6,059 nt of DNA. It comes from an uncultured Bacteroidota bacterium. Its GTDB lineage: Bacteria; Bacteroidota; Bacteroidia; Chitinophagales; Chitinophagaceae. Within the stretch, counting starts at the first letter, position 1. Each line of letters starts with the position of its first letter. The translations under genes were made by a program, and so were the position numbers. The notes under the pieces were generated by a model that was given only the letters and a program-made list of their open reading frames with translations, did not search any database and was not told where the DNA came from. The stretch lies in contig CAMLGP010000198.1 of the NCBI GenBank assembly GCA_946479535.1, positions 1-6,059 of the forward strand. Direction: 5' to 3'. This document shows positions 1 through 6,059 of the stretch, in pieces.

Positions 1-3000
1 CCATGTTTGCCTCGATGGCTGAGGCAAGGGCAACACCGGTGCTGAACGTTGCCGATCTCATAGATGATGCACCGCTCTCTGAAAAGGAGATCATTCATTT
101 TTATGATACAGCAGGAGAGAAGAATTATATACACTGGCTGCGCGATACGGAATCTGTGGAGGTATTGCGTAACAAGAATTTCGGTACCGATGTGGAAGCC
201 CCGCGCAACCTGCTCTTTCAGCAGTTACTTCGGTCACTGCTTCTTGAATTGCACAGTGCATCCAATGAATGGCTGAAGAATAAAGGCATTGATTTTAGTT
301 CCACACGAGCCGTCAAAAATTTTCATAACATCCGCGGAAAAGATATTACTAAATGGGAAGTGATGAAAGGGAAGGTGGGTATTGCTGTTCCCACACATGC
401 GCAGAAAGATATGGCTGTGGCCGACTTTGTATTAACTGCGGGATCTACGGAAGCGGAAGCTAATTATATTGGTGAAGTAAGAAATGCATTGGATACATTG
501 GCCAAACTGCCCACGGCAAGACTGGAACGGTGTTTTACGGAACATATTGATACCTGCAGCTACAGGCTGGATGCCTGGCAATCAGCGTTCTTTAAAAAGC
601 GGCTCGAATCACAAAGAAATATTGCTCCCGGAGGAAATGCAAATGGTGATCAGAACAGACGAATGGGGCTCTATCTTGGCGCATTTGGCTGGGTGGAAGA
701 GGTGCGTCCCTCATTGAAGCGAAAAGTGACACCACGGGAGCAGATTCCCGGAGACCCTTCAACGGACCTGGGTCCCTTGTTTGAGTATGCAGACAATGGT
801 GGTTTTGTCCATACACCTTCTCTCAATCATGCGGTGGCGGCTGCCGTGTTACGGAGCGGCTATTTAAATCATGCCAGTAGTGCGCAACCGCAGGTATTGT
901 CTGTGAATCTTTCTTCCCAGCGAATACGCGACGCACTATTTATCCTGGATGGCATCCGTAATGGTCAAACCCTTGAGGCTTTGCTGGGCTACCAGTTTGA
1001 ACGCGGTTTACATGATCGGGGGTCACAGTCGGATGAACTCAAACTGCTCAATGCATTTATCTATAATTTCCGCGAGGCCTTCCCACTGGAAAGACATATC
1101 GTAATGCAACAGGGAGCCACCACCACTACGGAAACAATTCCGGCAACAGATGTTGTGAATGGATTAAAGCTTGCCGAGAAGGAAGGTGATTTTCCGTGGG
1201 GAGCTACCGGTGATGTAGCTGCTGCCACCGGCATATTAAAAGATGCGGTAATTGCTGAGAGAAATAAATTACAGGCAACGCTGGTTGGGGTGAAGGATCT
1301 GATGCTGAGTGAAAGTGTTTACCAACTGGTGCAGGGAAATTATGACCGTGGTGCGGCTGTAATGAATTGCATGAAAGAATCATCAACTCCACCCGATATT
1401 GAAATTCATAAAACACTACGAAGCAGCAGGTTCACCTTTACCAATCGTATTACCGTCCAGTTTGACCAGGTAGCACCAGCCGATGCAACCAATCCGCGTT
1501 GTATCATGGAGGCGGGAATGAATAAATGGATGCAGACGGTATTGGGAGATATGTCGCAACTGGCGTTCAGGGTTTCATCAAATGATGGCAGCCTGGTGGC
1601 CGACATGACGGTTGATCAATTGGGACTTCAGCCCATCGATCTTGTTTATATAGCCGGTGATGAACTCAATACCGGCTCCAGTGAGAAAGATAATAATGCA
1701 GCATCTGAACTGGAAAAACGTATTGCCCATGCTTTCCGGGTAGCAAATGGATTAGGTGACGGGGATGCTGTTGTTATCAGTTTTTTTGGGCTTGAAGATC
1801 CACTGAATAAAAAACCGCTGGGAGAAATATTGCCGCTGTTGAGAACAGTTAAATCGCTTATCACCCATTCCAGGAATCTGCATGCCCAGGATTTCATTCC
1901 GGCATCCGGTGAACTGGAAGAGGAGCAGGTAAACCTGAAACGTTATGTTCCGGCTGAACTGTCGGGCCGGATAGATGGCGTGATGAGCCTGTTTGACGGC
2001 GCTCTTACTTCCATAAAAAATTTACCGGTAACATTGCTGGAGTCATTCGATACATTATCCGGTACAGTAAGACTGGAAGATCTGTCTTTATCGCTTATAA
2101 ATAAGGGAACTGATCTGGCGGCGGTTAAGCATGTACTAAATAACAGTGATGCAGCTACACTGATAACCCTGCTGATTGGTGTATCCCGGTTTGGATTGCC
2201 TGATTCATTCCCTCAAGTGAGTTCAGCAATCACTGAGGAGCAAAAATTAATCATACTGGTACAGGGAGAGCAGGTACTGAGAAGAATGAGTGCTATTCAG
2301 CAAGACGTGGCACAAATAAGAACGGCAGCTGCTGCGCTCAGTGACCCGGAAAAGAAAACAGACCAGTTTGTAAAAGCAGTAAAATTGATACTCGGTGATT
2401 CATTTAACGTATTGCCGGTGTTTACCTATGGCAATCCGGCCGATGTTCAACATTCTTCTGATGAGAATGAGCAATTATTGAAACATGCCAGGGAGGAACT
2501 AAGCATGAGTTTTCCTGCGGATGAGTGGTTACAAAATATTGCACATGTGCGGCCTCGTTTGGCTGTTTGGGATAGTGTAAGAACTTTTTCTGAGATGATC
2601 AATGATGCATCACTTTCCGTTAAGCCGGTGCAACTGCCTTATCGTTCCAATGATAGCTGGATAGCAGTGGAATTTCCTGCAGAAAGAAAACCGGGAGTTC
2701 CATTTGCTATTGAACATGATACACTGGCAATTACTATTCACGGGGATAATGCTTTTAACACAGGTTCAGTGCAAAGTGGGATCATGATAGATGAGATAGT
2801 GGAGATGATTCCCGGAAAAGATGAGATTACGGGTGTTGCTTTCAACTATAATCAGCCCAATGCCATGCCTCCTCAATCATTATTGCTGGCAGTTACGCCG
2901 GAGGAAAAAGGACATTGGGATTGGGATACGCTGGTTGGTATTCTGAATAATACATTGCTGCGTGCAAAACAACGGGCGGTTGAGCCTGATATGCTGAGGA

Positions 3001-3149
3001 AATCGGCCCGTTCTGATATTAATGTGCTGCTGCCTGCGATATTGGCCAATTTTGCCGAATCGGATCTTGACCTTGTTCTGGATTACAGAAGCACGTTAAC
3101 CTTTTATGCAGAGAACAGCCCGGTAAATATTGTAGCTATTCAACCCTGA
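1..3149 (+). CDS. Large conserved protein of unknown function, N-terminus outside window
   Basis: The frame is open from the left edge to TGA at 3147-3149. Residue numbers below count from the ATG at 3, which is probably internal: no ribosome site is visible, and the text before the first conserved block reads like mid-protein sequence. Conserved-looking blocks are TARLERCFTEHIDTCSYRLD (171-190, then AW), GLYLGAFGWVEEVRP (222-236), GGFVHTPSLNHAVAAAVLRS (266-285) and a stretch at 301-338 containing LLGYQFERGLHD. The middle (about 640-800) is mostly predicted helix and less distinctive. A second conserved region closes the protein: EWLQNIAHVRPRLAVWDSV (841-859), GIMIDEIVEMIPG (926-938), a proline/asparagine stretch QPNAMPPQSLLLAV (951-964), then HWDWDTLVGILNNTLLRAKQ (971-990) and RAVEPDM. 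From memory, these blocks recur in long hypothetical proteins of other phyla, next to homologues of the following gene. No transmembrane segment, nucleotide-binding loop or known catalytic motif was recognised. The coding assignment is secure; the function is unknown. Confidence 0.93.
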   Translation, partial: MFASMAEARATPVLNVADLIDDAPLSEKEIIHFYDTAGEKNYIHWLRDTESVEVLRNKNFGTDVEAPRNLLFQQLLRSLLLELHSASNEWLKNKGIDFSSTRAVKNFHNIRGKDITKWEVMKGKVGIAVPTHAQKDMAVADFVLTAGSTEAEANYIGEVRNALDTLAKLPTARLERCFTEHIDTCSYRLDAWQSAFFKKRLESQRNIAPGGNANGDQNRRMGLYLGAFGWVEEVRPSLKRKVTPREQIPGDPSTDLGPLFEYADNGGFVHTPSLNHAVAAAVLRSGYLNHASSAQPQVLSVNLSSQRIRDALFILDGIRNGQTLEALLGYQFERGLHDRGSQSDELKLLNAFIYNFREAFPLERHIVMQQGATTTTETIPATDVVNGLKLAEKEGDFPWGATGDVAAATGILKDAVIAERNKLQATLVGVKDLMLSESVYQLVQGNYDRGAAVMNCMKESSTPPDIEIHKTLRSSRFTFTNRITVQFDQVAPADATNPRCIMEAGMNKWMQTVLGDMSQLAFRVSSNDGSLVADMTVDQLGLQPIDLVYIAGDELNTGSSEKDNNAASELEKRIAHAFRVANGLGDGDAVVISFFGLEDPLNKKPLGEILPLLRTVKSLITHSRNLHAQDFIPASGELEEEQVNLKRYVPAELSGRIDGVMSLFDGALTSIKNLPVTLLESFDTLSGTVRLEDLSLSLINKGTDLAAVKHVLNNSDAATLITLLIGVSRFGLPDSFPQVSSAITEEQKLIILVQGEQVLRRMSAIQQDVAQIRTAAAALSDPEKKTDQFVKAVKLILGDSFNVLPVFTYGNPADVQHSSDENEQLLKHAREELSMSFPADEWLQNIAHVRPRLAVWDSVRTFSEMINDASLSVKPVQLPYRSNDSWIAVEFPAERKPGVPFAIEHDTLAITIHGDNAFNTGSVQSGIMIDEIVEMIPGKDEITGVAFNYNQPNAMPPQSLLLAVTPEEKGHWDWDTLVGILNNTLLRAKQRAVEPDMLRKSARSDINVLLPAILANFAESDLDLVLDYRSTLTFYAENSPVNIVAIQP

Positions 3150-3178
3150 TTTGTTTATTACTTAAAGAAATTAAAATG
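3150..3178 (+). promoter_or_regulatory. A/T-rich translation initiation region of the second gene
   Basis: The 26 bases between the upstream TGA and the ATG at 3176 are almost entirely A and T and end in AAAGAAATTAAA directly before ATG. There is no GGAGG-like sequence. This fits Bacteroidota initiation, which generally relies on A-rich, unstructured leaders rather than Shine-Dalgarno pairing. I see no convincing TTTG / TAnnTTTG promoter in the gap, so the second gene is most simply co-transcribed with the first. The ATG is the first in the frame, and the protein that follows begins with a plausible N-terminus (MGDPNQIEQYF). Confidence 0.5.
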
Positions 3179-4927
3179 GGAGATCCCAATCAAATTGAAC
3201 AGTACTTTATAGCGGAATTCAGAATTCCAGTGATCACCGCCTACAACCGCCTTGAGTCCAGGGCCAGAAGCGTTGACTTTGACAGAAGCCTGAAGGCTGA
3301 GATCAGGGATCCGTTGTGGATGCTAACGCGCCAATGGCAATTTGGAGAATTTAAAGGGGAAGATGCCGCTACTGCTGTAACCACCCAGGTGGAAGGCGAG
3401 CATACCTTTATGAATAGTGTTAATTTTCCCGGTTACCCTTCCTTTGCTTACAATGAGAAAGTACCACTGGAAGCGACTGTTGAAAGAGAAACACTCCGTG
3501 CTAATCTGTTCCTTGCCGTGCAGATGGGAAGGTATTTTATCAAATTGATGAAGCAGCCATTGATGGCAGAATTTGATCCGGTGCTTCAACGATTAATTGA
3601 TCACTATCACCTCGATTATGAAGGAGATATTCATCCCAATGACCGGGAAGGCAGGCAATTGAAAGTGGCAGCAACCGGTAAGGTTTTCGATGGCTTTCTA
3701 ATATATAAAGACATAGTGACCGTAGAAAGCGGTATATCCCGTTTTCAAAAATGGCTAAATGATGAAGCAGTTCCCCAGTCGGCCCGTTTGCTGGAATTGG
3801 GTGAATTGTTTAAAGCCTGGTATCTCCGCAATTATTCACAGCCGAATGATACGGAACCATTTGCCTGGCAACCTTCCAAACTGGAGTATTCATTTTCAGT
3901 TTCATCTCCCATTGATCAACAGCAACAAATAACGCTGCAGGCAGACAGGTATCATGAGGGGCATCTGGACTGGTATTCTTTTGATCTGACCCGGGATATT
4001 CAGCCCTACAGGCGTGTAACGGACAGGGAGTTAAAAAAGAAAGAATTGAAATCTTACATACCCTCACCGGTTTCTTTTAAAGGAATGCCTCACCCGCGTT
4101 TCTGGATGATGGAGGAAGGACAAACTGATTTTGGCAAGATTGATACGTCGGCTACTGGTTTGCTGCACCTGCTGCTTGCAGAATTTGGCCTTACTTATTC
4201 TAACGACTGGTTCATGATCCCTTATGAACTTTCAACGAATACTTTGTGTGAATTAAAAAAGATCATAGTAAAAGATGTTTTTGGCCAGTATACATTGATC
4301 AGGCCTGCGGGCACGGCAGTGGAAAGTCAGTGGCAGCAATGGGCGATGTTCAAACACACAGACCACAGCAAATCACCTTCCCCATCCAATCTTTTCTACC
4401 TGGTACCAGCGTTGACAAAACTCCAGGAAGGTGATCCAATTGAAGTAGTGAATTTTCTGCGAGATGAAATGGCCAATATGGTTTGGGCCGTTGAGAATAC
4501 AGTTCCTTCACAGGCAGGCAGAGGTGTGAATGGAAATGAAATGGCGTTAAGCAATGAAGTAGCATCAGAGTACATACCTACACCGGAAGTTGGTCTCCGG
4601 TATGTATTGGGCACAACAGTCCCTTCAAACTGGATCCCCTTTATACCCGTGCAGATGCAGGGTAGTGTAAGCGAGATACAGTTGCAACGTGCCACGTTAC
4701 CTCATGCAGAACTGCCGGTAGGTGTGGTACTCAAAGAGAAAGATGCTCCGTATTATATTAATGAAGAAATAGTACAACGTTCTGGTGTTTTGGTATCGCG
4801 TCAATTCCAGCGTGCACGTGGATTGAATGGTGAAACAATACTTTGGCTTGGCCGAATCAAAGAAGCGGGCAAAGGAGAAGGCTGGAGCAATCTCAAATTT
4901 GACCAGATAGAAGATGTAAATCTCTAA
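3176..4927 (+). CDS. Conserved 583-residue protein of unknown function, partner of the upstream gene
   Basis: Complete gene from ATG 3176 to TAA 4925-4927. No signal peptide or membrane helix is visible. The N-terminal hallmark is FRIPVITAYNRLESRAR (15-31) followed by VDFDRSLKAEIRDP (33-46) and DPLWMLTRQWQFGEFKGEDA (45-64), rich in aromatic and charged residues. Residues 97-200 are a more variable, partly helical section. LDWYSFDLTRD (264-274) starts the C-terminal half, followed by SPVSFKGMPHPRFWMMEEGQ (297-316), TDFGKID, LLLAEFGLTYSNDWFMIPYE (332-351), KDVFGQYTLIRPAG (366-379), VVNFLRDEMANMVWAVENTV (424-443), VPSNWIPFIPVQ (482-493) and LWLGRIKEAGKGEGWSNLKF (556-575). From memory, the same succession occurs in hypothetical proteins of Actinomycetota and others, often paired with a relative of the upstream gene; I know no characterised member. 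The many W/F/Y and D/R/E positions spread over the whole length suggest one intricately folded unit rather than strung repeats. Function: not known; structural subunit and enzyme are both possible. Confidence 0.95.
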   Translation: MGDPNQIEQYFIAEFRIPVITAYNRLESRARSVDFDRSLKAEIRDPLWMLTRQWQFGEFKGEDAATAVTTQVEGEHTFMNSVNFPGYPSFAYNEKVPLEATVERETLRANLFLAVQMGRYFIKLMKQPLMAEFDPVLQRLIDHYHLDYEGDIHPNDREGRQLKVAATGKVFDGFLIYKDIVTVESGISRFQKWLNDEAVPQSARLLELGELFKAWYLRNYSQPNDTEPFAWQPSKLEYSFSVSSPIDQQQQITLQADRYHEGHLDWYSFDLTRDIQPYRRVTDRELKKKELKSYIPSPVSFKGMPHPRFWMMEEGQTDFGKIDTSATGLLHLLLAEFGLTYSNDWFMIPYELSTNTLCELKKIIVKDVFGQYTLIRPAGTAVESQWQQWAMFKHTDHSKSPSPSNLFYLVPALTKLQEGDPIEVVNFLRDEMANMVWAVENTVPSQAGRGVNGNEMALSNEVASEYIPTPEVGLRYVLGTTVPSNWIPFIPVQMQGSVSEIQLQRATLPHAELPVGVVLKEKDAPYYINEEIVQRSGVLVSRQFQRARGLNGETILWLGRIKEAGKGEGWSNLKFDQIEDVNL

Positions 4928-4951
4928 AATGAGATCCTATTATTTCTCTCC

Positions 4952-5134
4952 TTACGGTACCAGCAGTAATTCACTATTGTCATTCACTTTCAGCGTATAG
5001 ATGCCTTTGCCATTCCGCCCGGCAGCGCTATACTGAACCGGGAAATCTTTTGTGCCCTGCTCAGAAGCTGGAGGTATCTGGGCAGGTATAAAAGCTACAA
5101 TGCCTGCAAACTCAACAATTTGCAGGCATGTGAT
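4952..5134 (-). pseudogene. Possible decayed 3' end of a gene (60 codons, no start)
   Basis: On the minus strand a frame runs from just after an in-frame TAA (5135-5137) to TAA at 4952-4954. It has no ATG, GTG or TTG, so it cannot be an ordinary intact gene. Its last part reads like a real protein end: FPVQYSAAGRNGKGIYTLKV, then NDNSELLLVP, with alternating hydrophobic residues typical of two beta strands and codon use like the neighbours. Its upstream part runs through the hairpin at 5100-5129 and is probably not ancestral coding sequence. It could be the tail of a gene whose body was deleted, or chance. I cannot name the family. It overlaps no real gene. Confidence 0.25.
5100..5129. terminator. 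Perfect 11-bp hairpin between convergent genes, likely bidirectional terminator
   Basis: ATGCCTGCAAA (5100-5110) and TTTGCAGGCAT (5119-5129) are exact reverse complements around the 8-base loop CTCAACAA. On the plus strand the stem is followed by GTGATTTATTCTTTT; on the minus strand by TGTAGCTTTTAT. Both are T-rich but not clean T tracts. The hairpin lies 57 bases past the stop of the minus-strand gene and 172 bases past the stop of the plus-strand pair. That fits the minus-strand gene best, with a possible role for read-through from the other side. Termination is inferred from position and structure. Confidence 0.6.
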
Positions 5135-5185
5135 TTATTCTTTTGCGGACCGGGTTGATAAGTCCATGGGATCAGCACGGTTCAA

Positions 5186-6059
5186 TCAATTTTCTACTGG
5201 CAGATCAAACACACCTTCCGTAATCACTTTGGTTTTATTACTGCCTTCTGTAGTATTTGTTGTTTTACCACTAAAAGTTCCCTTTATTCTTCCGCCGGTG
5301 ATGCTGGTAATGATAATGGTAAGCGGAGGATTGGGGCCGAAAACCGTGGTGCTGGACGTATTCCAAAGAGTGGAACTGAAATCTGGATGAATTTCCAGGT
5401 AGTCAATTTCAATACGATAACCATTGACTGCTGCAAAATGGTTTTCGTCATAGGTACCCGGTCCAACTACCGAATTATCATTCTTTTCAATGAAAATATG
5501 CAAATGCGGAAGATTGTTTCCATCAGGGGGGCCTATCATACCGTCCAGGAATAAATAGGGAACGGGTGGATTATAGATATCATTCAGCGTCTCAGCGTGC
5601 GCAGTATATAAGAATTGATACAGAACACCGTCGATCTTACATTGGTAGATGCCTGGATCCACTGCCGGCGTGGTTACATCAATATCAAATGTGCACGCAG
5701 ATCCTGGCAGCGTAAATTGATTGATCCCTCCCGTTGTTGGTATGCCCGAGCCCTGCAATACCAGCGGTTGAATGCCTGTAGTAGTAAAGGCTCCGGTACG
5801 CTGAAAGGTCATTCCATTTAGCGTGGTACTAATATTATAGACGCCAATGGAGGTCACGTTTGCGTTAATCGTAACGGTGTTATTGGCATTAAGTGCAGTA
5901 CCTTTTGAATAGGTTCCTGATGGAGTTGCCGAAGTGCAGGCACCGGCTCCATTCAGGAAGGTAAAGACTGCAGGACCTGTAACTGTGATGCTGAATGTGC
6001 AGGTTCCAATGGTAAAGATATTTGGTCCGGCTGTAGTGGGAGTGCCTGCACCCTGGAGT
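5186..6059 (-). CDS. Repeat-containing probable surface protein, N-terminus outside window
   Basis: The frame is open from the right edge (first whole codon 6056-6058) to TGA at 5186-5188, giving 290 residues. An internal GTG at 5855-5857 could pass for a start, but the frame and the repeat pattern continue upstream of it, so it is an internal valine codon. The visible part begins with one complete 100-residue repeat and the first third of another (LQGAGTPTTAG and LQGSGIPTTGG), then a roughly 158-residue C-terminal domain. That domain starts near YQCKIDGVLYQF and ends SITGGRIKGTFSG ... VITEGVFDLPVEN, a pattern I associate with DUF6252-like domains of Bacteroidota lipoproteins. The repeats are rich in G, T, N and V, as in extracellular beta-sandwich proteins. 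A lipoprotein or secretion signal would be expected in the missing N-terminus. No type IX sorting domain is seen at the C-terminus. Ligand and role are unknown. Confidence 0.88.
   Translation of the reverse strand, partial: LQGAGTPTTAGPNIFTIGTCTFSITVTGPAVFTFLNGAGACTSATPSGTYSKGTALNANNTVTINANVTSIGVYNISTTLNGMTFQRTGAFTTTGIQPLVLQGSGIPTTGGINQFTLPGSACTFDIDVTTPAVDPGIYQCKIDGVLYQFLYTAHAETLNDIYNPPVPYLFLDGMIGPPDGNNLPHLHIFIEKNDNSVVGPGTYDENHFAAVNGYRIEIDYLEIHPDFSSTLWNTSSTTVFGPNPPLTIIITSITGGRIKGTFSGKTTNTTEGSNKTKVITEGVFDLPVEN
5189..5662 (-). other. C-terminal DUF6252-like domain of the repeat protein
   Basis: About 158 residues following the repeats. Landmarks in order are YQCKIDGVLYQFLYTAH, YLFLDGMIGPPDGNNLPHLH, IFIEKND, GPGTYDENHF, IEIDYLEIHPDF, TIIITSITGGRIKGTFSG and KVITEGVFDLP. 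The order 'KIDG ... beta strands ... G-Y ... I-GTFSG ... V-I-G-F-LP' resembles DUF6252-type domains, commonly found in Bacteroidota lipoproteins of unknown function. The assignment is from recalled pattern, not from a profile search. Confidence 0.4.
5663..5758 (-). repeat. Partial repeat, unit B (first 32 residues)
   Basis: LQGSGIPTTGGINQFTLPGS followed by ACTFDIDVTTPA aligns with the first 30 residues of unit A, with a two-residue insertion before the conserved cysteine. After TTPA the similarity stops and the C-terminal domain begins. The last repeat therefore keeps only its N-terminal third, or its remainder has been replaced by the terminal domain. The second cysteine present in unit A has no counterpart here. 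Confidence 0.6.
5759..6058 (-). repeat. Complete 100-residue extracellular-type repeat, unit A
   Basis: Starting from LQGAGTPTTAG at the window edge, the next LQGSGIPTTGG begins exactly 100 codons later. The unit contains FTIGTCTFSITVTGPA, a second cysteine about 21 residues after the first (GACTSATPSGTY), then NTVTINANVTSIGVYNISTT, and ends with NGMTFQRTGAFTTTGIQPLV. Alternating hydrophobic positions and glycine/threonine turns suggest a beta-sandwich. The unit is probably one of a longer series, since it begins at the window edge. Confidence 0.65.

Noticed and set aside
3..17. ATG at 3 (or 15) as the true start of the first gene.
   Set aside because: The frame is open to the window edge with only two bases before it, so no start evidence exists; known relatives, as far as I recall, extend further upstream.
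3214..3228. Perfect palindrome GGAATTCAGAATTCC just after the start of the second gene, considered as an operator.
   Set aside because: It lies inside the coding sequence and encodes a stretch of the conserved N-terminal region (EFRIP); the symmetry is explained by codon choice, and no second copy was seen.
4929..5000. Short plus-strand frame of 23 codons (MRSYYFSPYG...) starting one base after the stop of the second gene.
   Set aside because: Too short, without supporting similarity that I can recognise, and opposed by a more protein-like minus-strand frame in the same place; most likely chance.
5018..5042. CCCGG / CCGGG inverted repeat followed by AAATCTTTT, considered as a terminator of the plus-strand pair.
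   Set aside because: Only a 5-bp stem with a 15-base loop; much weaker than the nearby 11-bp hairpin.
5052..5390. Plus-strand frame of 112 codons overlapping the end of the minus-strand gene.
   Set aside because: It is antisense to the well-supported C-terminal domain, runs through the hairpin, and has a composition (hydrophobic V/L runs) typical of the shadow of a beta-rich protein.
5855..5857. GTG as start of the minus-strand gene.
   Set aside because: The same frame continues to the window edge and carries a complete copy of the repeat across this position, so it is an internal valine codon.

Overview
The window looks like a piece of a Bacteroidota chromosome, most likely near Chitinophagales or Sphingobacteriales. 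Three things point there. The one internal start codon is preceded by an A/T-rich stretch with no Shine-Dalgarno sequence. The protein on the minus strand carries glycine/threonine-rich repeats (LQGSG-PTT-G type) of a kind I associate with that group. Its C-terminus resembles the DUF6252-type domain of Bacteroidota surface proteins. The organism is an inference; no rRNA, tRNA or marker gene is present.

Layout: (1) 1-3149, plus strand: the 3' part of a very large gene (at least 1048 codons here, open at the left edge). (2) 3176-4927, plus strand: a complete 583-codon gene only 26 bases downstream, almost certainly in the same transcript. (3) 4928-5185: a 258-base convergent intergenic region. 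It holds a perfect 11-bp hairpin, probably the terminator, and a 60-codon minus-strand frame with no usable start that may be the decayed end of another gene. (4) 5186-6059, minus strand: the 3' part of a repeat-containing, probably surface-exposed protein whose start lies beyond the right edge.

The two plus-strand genes are the most interesting content. I recognise both only as large, conserved, uncharacterised bacterial proteins. Their sequence blocks (for example RDPLWMLTRQWQFGEF in the second and GGFVHTPSLNHA in the first) match, from memory, proteins annotated as hypothetical in distant phyla such as Actinomycetota. I know no assigned function for either. Neither shows a signal peptide or membrane segment in the visible part, so a cytoplasmic two-protein module, or cargo/structural parts of a larger assembly, is the most that can be inferred. 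The minus-strand gene converges on the pair and shows no evident functional link.

No mobile element, CRISPR array, RNA gene or replication origin is visible. No promoter can be assigned, because the upstream ends of both transcription units lie outside the window.
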